From Microvirga massiliensis (GTDB lineage Bacteria; Pseudomonadota; Alphaproteobacteria; Rhizobiales; Beijerinckiaceae), in the NCBI RefSeq assembly GCF_001006805.1, contig NZ_LN811364.1:163323-196516 (forward strand): a DNA stretch of 33,194 nt, read 5' to 3'. Each line of letters begins with the position of its first letter. The stretch's first letter is position 1. The notes under the pieces were generated by a model. It was given only the letters and a program-made list of their open reading frames with translations, was not told the DNA's origin and did no database searches. The position numbers and the translations under genes are program-made. Shown here in pieces: positions 8,577-16,436 of this stretch.

Positions 8577-10371
8577 ACCCCATCCAAGCCTCACCATGAA
8601 CGCTCCCGTACCCGCCAAAACCTACCAGAACCCCTTCGCCTCGCCTGACGTGCCAACTCTGGCCGACGTCGCAGATCGCATCCCTACCACCTCCCTTTCT
8701 GCCACGCGCAAACGGGACTGCCACTCGGCGATCAAGCGCTTCTCTGAACTGGTTCAGAAGCCTGCGTCGGCCATTCCGGCCGACCCGGCATCGCTCGGCG
8801 CGGAACTCGAGGCTGCCAGTCCAGCCCTCGCGACGCTCTCGTTAAAGACCCGCGCGAACATGCGCTCCAGCTTGCTCACAGCCGTCGAGGCGAGTGGCCT
8901 GTGCCGTGTTCTCAGGACCGGCCGGATCCCTCTCCTGCTCGCATGGGAAGAGCTCCTCCGAACGGTTCCCGACAAGCGCATCCGCAATGGCCTCAGCCGG
9001 GCGGTCCGGTTCTGGAGCCTGAACGGGATCACGCCCGCGCAGGTCGACCTTGCTGCACTTGAGGCATACTCCGAGGCTCTTCGCGCGAGCCTGTATGCCC
9101 GCAAGGCACCCACCCTCATTCGCGATACCGCGACACTCTGGAACCGGATTGTCGAGGCGCAGCCCGACCGCAACCTCACCGAACTCGTCGTGAAAAGCCG
9201 GCGGGCTCCCTCCCAGAGGATCGATCTCGCCACCCTGCCCGCGAGCTTTCTGGCAGACCTCGAGGCTCACCTCACCTGGGCCTCCGGTCGGGATCTCTTC
9301 GCGGCAGATGCACGCGCGAAGCCTCTGGCCGCGAGCACACTGAACCTTCGACGCCAGCAGATCCAGACGATCGTCACCGCCCTCGTGGCAACAGGCACGC
9401 CGCCCGAGGCGATCACCTCGCTCGCGGCCCTTGTGACGCCGGACGCGGTCCGCGCAGTTCTGCGCCACCGGCATCAATGGGCCGGCAATGTCGCGAATGC
9501 CTCCAACGAAGGGCTCGCCAAGACACTCGTGAGCATCGCGCGGGAGTGGATGAAGGTCGATCCCGCGACTCTGGCCGAGATCAAGCGGCTTCAGTCGAAG
9601 CTCCCGAAGATCCGGGCGGGGCTCACGGAGAAGAACAAAGTGCTTTTGCGGCACTTCGACGACCCGGACGCCCTCCCCCGCCTCTACAGTCTCCCGGCGG
9701 CGATCCTCAGCAGGCTCAACCGGTCTGCCGCCTCTCTGACCACACTGGCGCAGTATCAGGTGGCCCTTGCGATCGCCCTTCTGCTCTATGTCCCGCTGCG
9801 GATCGCCAATCTCGCCGCCCTCGAACTCGATGCCACCGTGTTCCTGCCGGCTCAGGAAGACCAGGAGAGCAGGCTCGAGATCCCGGCACACCGGACCAAG
9901 AACCGGCAGCCCTACTCGGTCATGCTGCCCGCAGCCGTGACGCGAATGCTGCGGATGTATGACCGGGCCTTCCTCCAGCCCCTTGGCACCAAGCTGATCT
10001 TCGACAACGGGCGCCACGCGGCGAAAGAGGAGAGAACGCTGTCGTGGCTGATCGAGCGCACGATCCGGCGCCACATGGGCTTCAAGATGACCGCGCACCA
10101 GTTCCGGCATCTGGCCGCGAAGGTGATCCTCGACGAAGACCCTGGAGCTTACCCGCTCGTCTCGCAACACCTCGGGCACACGAACCTCAAGACCGCGATG
10201 GCGTTCTACGCCGAGCTGAACACACGGCGCGCGGCCCGCCACCATGCGAAGCTCCTCGAGGCCGCCATCGCCCGTGCCCAGGCAAGCCTACCCCTCTGTC
10301 GGAAAGGTCGCTCCATGAAGCAGCCACCACAGGGTGGCCGTGTCTCCCACAACAAGCCAGGGAGGCCTTGA
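8524..10371 (+). CDS. large tyrosine recombinase (first of pair)
   Basis: A 615-residue site-specific recombinase. A long N-terminal part (about 1-400) contains core-binding helices. The catalytic domain is about 405-580 with R426 (PLRIANL), K459 (HRTKN), H525-x2-R528 (HQFRH), H552 (LGHTN) and nucleophile Y562 (FYAEL), so it looks active. The start is either 8524 or ATG 8596 (MNAPVPAKTYQ); neither has a clear Shine-Dalgarno. Its stop overlaps the next recombinase start (TGATG). Paired large and small tyrosine recombinases recall TnpB and TnpA of Tn554, but I cannot assign this pair to that family. Confidence 0.9.
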   Translation: MSPPVRSCLPETSADLPEPHPSLTMNAPVPAKTYQNPFASPDVPTLADVADRIPTTSLSATRKRDCHSAIKRFSELVQKPASAIPADPASLGAELEAASPALATLSLKTRANMRSSLLTAVEASGLCRVLRTGRIPLLLAWEELLRTVPDKRIRNGLSRAVRFWSLNGITPAQVDLAALEAYSEALRASLYARKAPTLIRDTATLWNRIVEAQPDRNLTELVVKSRRAPSQRIDLATLPASFLADLEAHLTWASGRDLFAADARAKPLAASTLNLRRQQIQTIVTALVATGTPPEAITSLAALVTPDAVRAVLRHRHQWAGNVANASNEGLAKTLVSIAREWMKVDPATLAEIKRLQSKLPKIRAGLTEKNKVLLRHFDDPDALPRLYSLPAAILSRLNRSAASLTTLAQYQVALAIALLLYVPLRIANLAALELDATVFLPAQEDQESRLEIPAHRTKNRQPYSVMLPAAVTRMLRMYDRAFLQPLGTKLIFDNGRHAAKEERTLSWLIERTIRRHMGFKMTAHQFRHLAAKVILDEDPGAYPLVSQHLGHTNLKTAMAFYAELNTRRAARHHAKLLEAAIARAQASLPLCRKGRSMKQPPQGGRVSHNKPGRP

Positions 10372-11555
10372 TGACTGAGCAACCCTGGATGTGGCCAACA
10401 CCCATCCGCCGTCCAAATACCCGTCAGCGCGTTTCTCTCCGGCTCGAGGATTGGCCAGAGGTCGACCGAATGCGCTGGGAGGAGGCGACGCGGCCGGCCG
10501 ATCTGTTCGATGAGCCCGCCTCGGCAAGCCACCTGAAGCCCCGAACGCGCAAGACCCTGATCGACGGCTATGGGCGCTGGCTCGGGTATCTCACGGCAAC
10601 TGACCCCACCCTCCTCGATCTCCCGCCGGGGGAGCGCGTCACTCGCGAGCGGATCGAGGCGTTTTGCCGAGCGCTCGCGGAGACCAACACAGCAAAGTCC
10701 GGCGCTGCGATCCTCTTCCGGGTGCGACAGGTGCTTTTGCGATTGGCCCCAGAGGTCGACTGGAGCTGGCTGCACACGATTGCAAAGCGGATCGATGCTG
10801 CTGCACAACCACGCTCCAAAGCGGCAAACCTGCGGATGAGCGATGAGCTCTATCAGCTCGGGTTCGATCTCATGGACGAGGCTGCTGAGGCCGCGCCCGA
10901 GCCGAAGAAGGTGCGAACCAAAGATGCGATCACGTATCGTGACGGACTCATGATTGCGCTGCTCGCGGCCGATCCAGTCCGCCGCAGCAACTTTGCGGCT
11001 CTCACGCTCGAACGCACTCTGGTGCGATCAGGCACCGCGTGGACGATCGTCCTCTCCGAGGCCGAGACAAAGGGCGGGCGTCCTCTCGAGTATCCTGTGC
11101 CTTCGAAGATTGGTAAGCGGATCGACCAGTATCTCCGGCGATACCGCCCTGTGATCTACCGCAGCCAATCGCACCAGGGTGTCTGGGCCTCAGCCAAGGG
11201 CTGCCCAATGAATGGCGGTGCAATCTACGATGCGATCTGCCGGCGCACGCGGGCTGCATTCGGAAAGCCGGTCTGGCTGCACCTCTTCCGATCGGCTGCG
11301 GCAACCTTCTGGAGTGTGGAGTGCCCCGAGGCTGTGCTCGGGTCAAAAGATCTGCTCGGGCACCAACGGTTTGGGACAACCGATGCCCACTACATTCATG
11401 CACGCACCATCCAGGCAGGACGACACTATACGAAGATCCTCGAGGCGAAAGTGGAGGCCGCAAGGCTATCACATTCAACTGCTCCAAACTTCCGGGTGAG
11501 CCGGACTAGCAAGTCATTCATCTCCAAACCTAGAGGAGTCCGACAGCAGGTGTGA
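10371..11555 (+). CDS. tyrosine recombinase (second of pair)
   Basis: A 394-residue recombinase starting at ATG 10371, which shares one base with the previous stop and has GGAGG at 10361. The frame is open upstream but that part is a shadow of the first recombinase. Catalytic residues: Arg in DPVRRSNF (204 or 205), K234 (AETKG), H304-x2-R307 (HLFRS), H331 (LLGHQ) and Y341 (HYIHA). The overlap implies coupled, roughly equimolar synthesis, so both may be needed for one recombination event (inference). Confidence 0.9.
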   Translation: MTEQPWMWPTPIRRPNTRQRVSLRLEDWPEVDRMRWEEATRPADLFDEPASASHLKPRTRKTLIDGYGRWLGYLTATDPTLLDLPPGERVTRERIEAFCRALAETNTAKSGAAILFRVRQVLLRLAPEVDWSWLHTIAKRIDAAAQPRSKAANLRMSDELYQLGFDLMDEAAEAAPEPKKVRTKDAITYRDGLMIALLAADPVRRSNFAALTLERTLVRSGTAWTIVLSEAETKGGRPLEYPVPSKIGKRIDQYLRRYRPVIYRSQSHQGVWASAKGCPMNGGAIYDAICRRTRAAFGKPVWLHLFRSAAATFWSVECPEAVLGSKDLLGHQRFGTTDAHYIHARTIQAGRHYTKILEAKVEAARLSHSTAPNFRVSRTSKSFISKPRGVRQQV

Positions 11556-11974
11556 TATCGCCAAAGTGGTTGATGGCGCGCTCATGGAAGCTAAAGAGCT
11601 TGGCTCCCCCAACAGGCTACTGCGTCGACTGCCACGCATAACCAGGGCAGACCAATTCCGGTGCTGCTTATCGCTGTCTGCGGGGTGTCTCGGGATTGTC
11701 TTGAGAGCCTTCAGCCGTGTCTCGTTGCACCACCGCGCAACTCCGGATGGTGGCACAGTCGGACAGCAAAATGCGCAGTGTATCTCTCAACTTAACGCCA
11801 CCGCTAGTAGGATAGATAACTCAGCTGATGACCAGCCACGAAGATGACTCAAGGGTTGTCTCGGCACTGTCTTGATGTTGCCTTCCTGTATCGCAGATTG
11901 ATTAGGAGGAATGACGCTTATCGCTAAACTGGAAATGTGTCTCTCACTACCTGAACTCGGCGGCGAAGATCACA
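11556..11974. other. non-coding region with a repeated 19-mer
   Basis: No gene supported. A 19-base sequence TGTCTCGGGATTGTCTTGA (11686-11704) recurs as TGTCTCGGCACTGTCTTGA (11857-11875) with two differences. Each copy is itself two half-sites, TGTCTCGG and TGTCTTGA, 11 bases apart. These could be sites for the recombinases just upstream, marking an end of that module. Confidence 0.5.
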
Positions 11975-12649
11975 TCACCGTCGTGAGTTCGTGAGATGGG
12001 CCTGAGTCGCTCGGGCGCGTGCGTAGAGCATATCGGCGGCCTCCTGCTTTGCCTTGGCATCCGCATGGATCGTCGCGGTGTCGCCAAAGGGGACGCAGAG
12101 CAGGCCATCGTCATCGCCGAGGATCAGGTCGCCGGGTTCAACGACTATCCCATCAATGGCGATTGGGACGTTGATTTCGCTCAGTCCGTCCTTGTAGGGG
12201 CCACGGTGCGTCACGCCGGCCGCGAAGAGCGGGAACCGGTTGGCCCGAATCGCGCCGTAATCGTGTTCCGCGCCGTTGATCACGATCCCCGCCAGGCCAA
12301 TCTTCTCAGCGTGTGTGAGAATGAGTTTGCCGATGATGGCGTTGGTCAGATCCCCTCCGGCATCGACGACAATGACGTCGCCTGGTTCCGCTATCTGTAG
12401 AGCCTTGTGCACCATGAGGTTGTCACCAAGGTGGGTCTTCACAATCAACGCAGGGCCGGCGAGAACACCGCCGGAATGGAGCGGGCGCAGCCGCGCGCCG
12501 ACGGCAATTCTACCCTCACGGCCAGCGACTTCCTTCTCTGATCGCCGGTCATGTATTCCCGGCGCTCCAACACGGAGCCGATGCACTGCGGCCGGCCTGA
12601 TGATCGGCTGGAGCCACCTCGGCGGAAGAACCGGCAACATCGCCGCCAA
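11975..12649 (-). CDS. RraA-like / HMG-aldolase-family protein, motif altered
   Basis: From about residue 42 this 224-residue ORF follows the RraA / 4-hydroxy-4-methyl-2-oxoglutarate aldolase family: GVLAGPALIVKT, GDVIVVDAGGDLTNAIIG, GLAGIVINGA, GVTHRGPYK, INVPIAIDGIVVEPGD. The family's catalytic GD/E-x20-RD motif reads G107-K108-x20-H129-D130, so the acidic metal ligand and the substrate Arg are both replaced. The first about 35 residues do not resemble the family, suggesting an N-terminal frameshift or replacement. In alphaproteobacteria such genes accompany FAH enzymes and TctC-type receptors, so it may once have belonged to the catabolic block at 15555-23733. Activity is doubtful. Confidence 0.8.
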   Translation of the reverse strand: MAAMLPVLPPRWLQPIIRPAAVHRLRVGAPGIHDRRSEKEVAGREGRIAVGARLRPLHSGGVLAGPALIVKTHLGDNLMVHKALQIAEPGDVIVVDAGGDLTNAIIGKLILTHAEKIGLAGIVINGAEHDYGAIRANRFPLFAAGVTHRGPYKDGLSEINVPIAIDGIVVEPGDLILGDDDGLLCVPFGDTATIHADAKAKQEAADMLYARARATQAHLTNSRR

Positions 12650-12722
12650 TCTTTGACCGAGGCGGAAGTGAATAGGTCATGCGCTACGCACCCGGGCGGC
12701 TGGCCGCCACCTCAACCGTCAC

Positions 12723-13355
12723 GTGCGTATCCGCACCGACGCTACACTTCCTCCACCCCAATCTAACTTCCCCCATTCTCGCGGCGAGAGACGCTCGTCG
12801 CCTCGCGGAGGGCTGGACTTGGGCGTTACGGTCAAGAGCATCACGGCGAAGTGGTCAAAGTGGGAGATCAGCTGGCCCTGGTGGAAATACAGAACCTCTA
12901 CAATCCAGTTGCCAGTCACGTATGAAATTGAGCTCGCGGAAGGGAGCTCGTGGAGTGATTGCGTTGTCGGACAAGAGAAGAAGGGCAGCCTCCGGTTTGG
13001 AAAAAATCCCAGCCAAAATGATGTGTTCTCGGACTGGACCAAAGATGCCCCTCCCGGCGAGAATTTGTGGTGGGATGGAGCTAAGTTCGGGAGCGCGGGA
13101 TTTGGCGAAAAAAATTGGTTTGGCAATGGAGCCACTTTTAAGGATGCACCTGGCTTTCACGACGCGCCAGAGAGTTGGGGTTCGCTCTATTATGGCGATG
13201 CAAAGGGCGGTGCGGATTACTTCGGCTTTCGATTTTTCATCAAAGATAAGAAGACAATGACTACGCTTGGGCAAATCGAGTGGTACATGCGCATTGATGT
13301 GGCAGTGCCTGGGAACGGCGGCTCTTGGTGGTCTTACGAAGCCCCGCCCCCGTAA
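12723..13355 (+). CDS. Trp/Gly-rich protein of unknown family
   Basis: A 210-residue ORF I do not recognise. From about residue 35 it looks like a genuine beta-rich protein: many Trp (WSKWEISWPWW, WWDG, WYMRIDVAV), Gly and Asp, few Leu. There is no membrane segment or signal peptide. The first about 33 residues (Arg/Pro/Ser-rich) look like translated non-coding or repeat sequence, so the real start may be an internal GTG/TTG near 12816-12830, or the 5' end may be lost. GC is visibly lower than in the neighbours, arguing for separate acquisition. A 171-codon minus-strand ORF opposite is less protein-like. Confidence 0.55.
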   Translation: MRIRTDATLPPPQSNFPHSRGERRSSPRGGLDLGVTVKSITAKWSKWEISWPWWKYRTSTIQLPVTYEIELAEGSSWSDCVVGQEKKGSLRFGKNPSQNDVFSDWTKDAPPGENLWWDGAKFGSAGFGEKNWFGNGATFKDAPGFHDAPESWGSLYYGDAKGGADYFGFRFFIKDKKTMTTLGQIEWYMRIDVAVPGNGGSWWSYEAPPP

Positions 13356-13488
13356 TTCTGCCACGCGCAATGCACCGGCGTCGCGCGTGGCGCGGGCGGC
13401 GCCACGTCGGTGACAGTAGCGTCAGCCCGGGCTGCTTCTGACGGCATTCCGCGCGGGCACCAACGTTCCTGGCCCTTGACTCTATCCG

Positions 13489-13690
13489 GCTTTCCGGGAG
13501 AACGGCCACCAGCTGCGCTTGGTCCGCGCCGGCATGGTGAGCCGCTCGACCTGCGCCGCCCATCAGTCCCGTTCCTGCCGCAGGTCCTCGAGCCGTTTCC
13601 TCTCGATCTCGAGCACGGCCTCCAGGACCGCCAGGCCAACCGCTCGGGTGACGGCTACACGCGCGGCTCGATCTTCAAGCCGGTGCCGCT
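13489..13690 (-). pseudogene. C-terminal remnant of an HTH/replication-type DNA-binding protein
   Basis: In one minus-strand frame: a helical segment (VLEAVLEIERKRLEDLRQERD), a TGA at 13565-13563, then WAAQVERLTMP and KRSWWPFSRKAG, ending in TAG at 13491-13489. A coiled coil with an ERDxWxxQAERL motif and an RRSWWxF/R C-terminus is common at the end of small DNA-binding proteins of alphaproteobacterial plasmids and islands. The TGA replaces what is normally a Gly or similar codon in that motif. The N-terminal HTH part is not found, so this is a fragment with a nonsense change. Confidence 0.5.
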
Positions 13691-13960
13691 TATTCGGGCG
13701 TCGTCTGGGCCGATGCTCACAACTGCCGGGCTCAGTTCGACATCGAAGATCAGTTACGTCCGTGGCCGTGGCGTTGCCCGGACGAAGAGCATTTGACGAA
13801 TAATCTCTTGCTCTACGCTTGGATCGGATCAACGGATCGGCAAGGTGTGCTGGAAGGCTTATGGGAGGGTGATCTGCCGATCGGTGGGGCTTGGACACGC
13901 TACTGGCGCAGGCCGCACCGCTAAGATGCGCCTTGGGGTCATTTCTCCTGGTCTGTCCTC

Positions 13961-14170
13961 TGAGAAGTGGTCCTCCCTGATGTATGGCTTTGGGCCGAAT
14001 GGAAGACGGACAGATGAGCAAGAAGAGACACACGGCAGAAGAGATTGTCGCCAAGTTGCGGCAGGTGGATGTTCTGACGGCACAGGGTCGGACAGTTGCC
14101 GAAGCGATCCGCTCAATCGGCGTGACGGAGGTCAGCTCCGGGACGAATTGCTGAAGGGCGAGATCTTCTC
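13961..14170 (+). mobile_element. internally deleted IS3-family remnant
   Basis: ATG at 14014 opens a good OrfA N-terminus (KKRHTAEEIVAKLRQVDVL, AEAIRSIGVTEV). This is close to the OrfA of the complete element to its right but not identical. After GVTEV the sequence jumps, in another frame, to LRDELLKGEIF, which corresponds to the OrfB C-terminal region (LRDELLDGEIF in the intact copy). Most of the element between these points is missing. Upstream, 13961-13987 resembles the left end of the intact copy (GAG..TGGTCC.CCCTGA.GTATG). The fragment is cut directly at the end of the intact element. Confidence 0.75.
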
Positions 14171-14204
14171 TGACCCGCCCCCGTAGAGTGGTCCGGTTGG
14201 AAGG

Positions 14205-15074
14205 TTAGTGGAGTGATGGCCGCAACGCCAGCGCGGGCGGCGGTGCTGGTTGGGGTTGCTGAGCCGCCCGCGCGGACAGGGCGGGCACGAAGACCTCCGG
14301 GGCCGGCGGCTTGTACCCGAGGGATCCGTGGGGCCTCAGGGTGTTGTCATGACGGCGCCAGCTTTCGATCACGATCTGCGCCTCCTTGAGTGAGTAGAAG
14401 ATTTCGCCGTCGAGCAGCTCGTCCCGAAGCCGGGCATTGAAGCTCTCGATGAACCCGTTCTCCCACGGGCTGCCTGGCGCGATATACGCCGTCTTCGTCC
14501 CAACGGCGGTGATCCAGTCCTGGACGATCTTCGCGACGAACTCCGGACCATTGTCTGATCGAATGTGCTCGGGCACGCCGCGCAGGATGAACAGATCCGA
14601 CAGAACATCGATCACATCAACCGCCTTGAGCTGCCTCTGAACCCTGATGGCCAGGCACTCGTGCGTGAACTCGTCGATCACGTTCAACATCCGGTACTTC
14701 CTCCCGTCATGGGTGCGATCCTCCACAAAATCGTAGCTCCAGACATGGTTAGGCCTTTCCGCTCGCAGCCGGATGCAGGATCCGTCGGCAAGCCAGAGCC
14801 GACCTTTCTTCGGTTGCTTCTCGGGCACTTTCAGCCCCTCCCGTCGCCAGATCCGTTCGACCCGCTTGTCGTTCACGACCCATCCGGCTGTCGAGCGCAG
14901 GAGTTCTGCGATCTTGCGGTAGCCATAACGACCATACTGGCGGGCGAGTGCGATGATGTCGGCGGTGAGCCGCTCCTCATCGTCTCGCCCGCGCGGAACA
15001 TGTCTTTGCGTCGAGCGATGCTGTCCAAGCGCCCGGCAGACCCGCCGTTCAGACAGCTTCAGTTGGGATCGCAC
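14205..15074 (-). CDS. IS3-family transposase OrfB (DDE)
   Basis: A 289-residue integrase-core transposase. HTH_21-like region YGRYGYRKIAELLR, then the rve core: first Asp in SYDFVEDRTH, second Asp in RSDNGPEF, Glu in GSPWENGFIESF. All three catalytic acids are present. The frame is open upstream to overlap the end of OrfA; the active product is expected to be an OrfA-OrfB fusion made by programmed -1 frameshifting, so the ATG at 15074 may not be the real start. Confidence 0.92.
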   Translation of the reverse strand: MRSQLKLSERRVCRALGQHRSTQRHVPRGRDDEERLTADIIALARQYGRYGYRKIAELLRSTAGWVVNDKRVERIWRREGLKVPEKQPKKGRLWLADGSCIRLRAERPNHVWSYDFVEDRTHDGRKYRMLNVIDEFTHECLAIRVQRQLKAVDVIDVLSDLFILRGVPEHIRSDNGPEFVAKIVQDWITAVGTKTAYIAPGSPWENGFIESFNARLRDELLDGEIFYSLKEAQIVIESWRRHDNTLRPHGSLGYKPPAPEVFVPALSARAAQQPQPAPPPALALRPSLH

Positions 15075-15106
15075 ATGATCAATGCAGGCACGGCGACGGG
15101 CGGGGC

Positions 15107-15385
15107 TCAGAAGTTTCCCGAGGCGGCCTCCTTCAGGATCAGCTTGTCCAGCGTCAGATCGGCCACCGCGCGCCGCAGCCGGGCATTCTCCGCCTCGAGA
15201 TCCTTCAGGCGCTTGACCTGATCCGACTTCAGCCCGCCGAACTCCTGGCGCCAGCGATAATAGGTCACTTCCGTCACGCCGATGGCGCGCACCGCATCGG
15301 CGACGGATTGGCCCTGTGAGACCATCACATCGACCTGGCGCAACTTGGCGACGATCTCTTCCGGCTTGTGACGCTTCTTGGGCAT
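15107..15385 (-). CDS. IS3-family OrfA (HTH)
   Basis: A 92-residue HTH_Tnp_1 protein: KRHKPEEIVAKLRQVDVM, VADAVRAIGVTEVTYYRWRQEFGG, then a leucine-zipper segment (VKRLKDLEAENARLRRAVADL) ending KEAASGNF. It binds the element ends and supplies the N-terminus of the frameshift transposase. A Shine-Dalgarno-like AGGAGG lies just upstream of the ATG. Confidence 0.92.
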   Translation of the reverse strand: MPKKRHKPEEIVAKLRQVDVMVSQGQSVADAVRAIGVTEVTYYRWRQEFGGLKSDQVKRLKDLEAENARLRRAVADLTLDKLILKEAASGNF

Positions 15386-15554
15386 TTCGGTCCTCCTGTC
15401 TGCCTCAAGACATACTTCAGGGTGGACCAGCTCAATGGGGGTGGATCAGCAGGATCTGCGAACTACCCAAGAGCGAGACTGCCGAAAGGAGCGAGTTCGA
15501 TAAGGCGCTTGAGCAGCGCAGCGAACGGCTCCCCCGCCACATGGAGGGCTGGAG

Positions 15555-16271
15555 TTATTCGAGTGAGTTTCCCGTCGCCAGAGATGGTATGCCACTGAAG
15601 TGGTTATCACGTACGCTGTAGACATGTCGGGTGAGAGCTGCTTCCGCACGTACCGCATCGCGTGCACGCAGTGCAGCAACAATCTCCAGATGTTCTGATT
15701 GATACTTCGCACGCCGCTCCGGCGTCATGCTTCGATGTTTAAGGTCACCCCATTCCGCACAATCACGCGCGGCGGTAATTCTATCATATAGATCTACAAT
15801 GAGTCTGTTATGACTGGCGTCGGCGATGACCTTGTGCAGTGCCGCGTCCCACCGCTCGAACTCCTCGGCGGTCTCTGCACGCTCGGCCTCACGGTTGCAC
15901 TCCTCCATACGCGCAAAGTCGGCAGCGGTAGCATTGGTGACTACCAGCAGAACAATGCGTGGCTCTAGAACTAGGCGGGCAGCCATAACCTCAGCAGGGC
16001 TAATATCTCGCAGAACATCGTCGCCTTGAGGCATAGATGCATGACCAGGCGCGGCGACATAAGTGCCGCTCCCGATCACACGTACTACACGCTTCTGGGC
16101 TTCGAAAACGGAAAGCGCATCGCGAACCGCGCTACGGGGAACTCGCAGAGCTTCGGCTAGCGCACGTTCGGTCGGAAGCTTCGAGCCAGCCTTATATGCG
16201 CCGGACGAAATTGCCCGATCGATGAACTCATGAACAGCCGCAGTAGGCTTCTGCGCGGCCTTCGATGCCAT
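15555..16271 (-). CDS. GntR-family regulator, FadR/FCD subclass
   Basis: A 238-residue regulator. The N-terminal winged HTH is about residues 15-75 (YKAGSKLPTERALAEALRVPRSAVRDAL, GSGTYVAAP). The C-terminal FCD ligand-binding domain is about 90-225 (ISPAEVMAARLVLEPRIVLL; SHNRLIVDLYDRI; HLEIVAALRARDAVRAEAALTRH), with the His/Asp positions used for metal or carboxylate binding. It is divergent from the FAH gene, and the intergenic region has two TGGTNANCCA palindromes. Likely a repressor of the adjacent transport and catabolic genes, relieved by their substrate or an intermediate. Confidence 0.93.
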   Translation of the reverse strand: MASKAAQKPTAAVHEFIDRAISSGAYKAGSKLPTERALAEALRVPRSAVRDALSVFEAQKRVVRVIGSGTYVAAPGHASMPQGDDVLRDISPAEVMAARLVLEPRIVLLVVTNATAADFARMEECNREAERAETAEEFERWDAALHKVIADASHNRLIVDLYDRITAARDCAEWGDLKHRSMTPERRAKYQSEHLEIVAALRARDAVRAEAALTRHVYSVRDNHFSGIPSLATGNSLE

Positions 16272-16297
16272 TTCGAAAGTTCTCCCTTAACCGCTAA

Positions 16298-16421
16298 TGG
16301 TTAGCCAATCTGACTGGATTGTCAATTCTGCTCGTACTCGTCACCTACAGTGGCTCCCTTGTCTCCGGGGTTGACTCGGCAGATCCGAAATGGTCAAGAT
16401 TGGTCGCAAATTGGTCAACCA
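16298..16421. promoter_or_regulatory. two GntR-type operators in the divergent intergenic region
   Basis: TGGTTAGCCA at 16298-16307 and TGGTCAACCA at 16412-16421 (within TTGGTCAACCAA) are near-perfect palindromes fitting the FadR/FCD-type TNGT-N-ACNA pattern. A half-site, TGGTCAAG, lies at 16391-16398. The first lies 26 bases upstream of the gntR start and the second 15 bases upstream of the FAH gene start. They suggest autoregulation plus control of the operon. Confidence 0.6.
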
Positions 16422-16436
16422 AAAAAGGATCACGGA

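Larger units (their letters stand above)
14171..15448 (-). mobile_element. complete IS3-family insertion sequence
   Basis: A 1278-base element with both ends identifiable. The 5' end (at 15448, minus strand) begins TGATCCACCCCCATTGAGC and the 3' end (from 14171) TGACCCGCCCCCGTAGAG; both continue to TGGTCC, giving imperfect terminal inverted repeats of about 25 bases. It encodes OrfA and OrfB in adjacent frames. Flanks (CTTCTC left, GCAGGA right) show no 3-4 base target duplication, which fits recombination with the related remnant on the left rather than simple insertion. Confidence 0.85.

Noticed and set aside
8842..10245. 467-codon minus-strand ORF opposite the first recombinase
   Set aside because: Shadow of the recombinase gene; no domain signature and Arg/Gly/Glu-biased composition.
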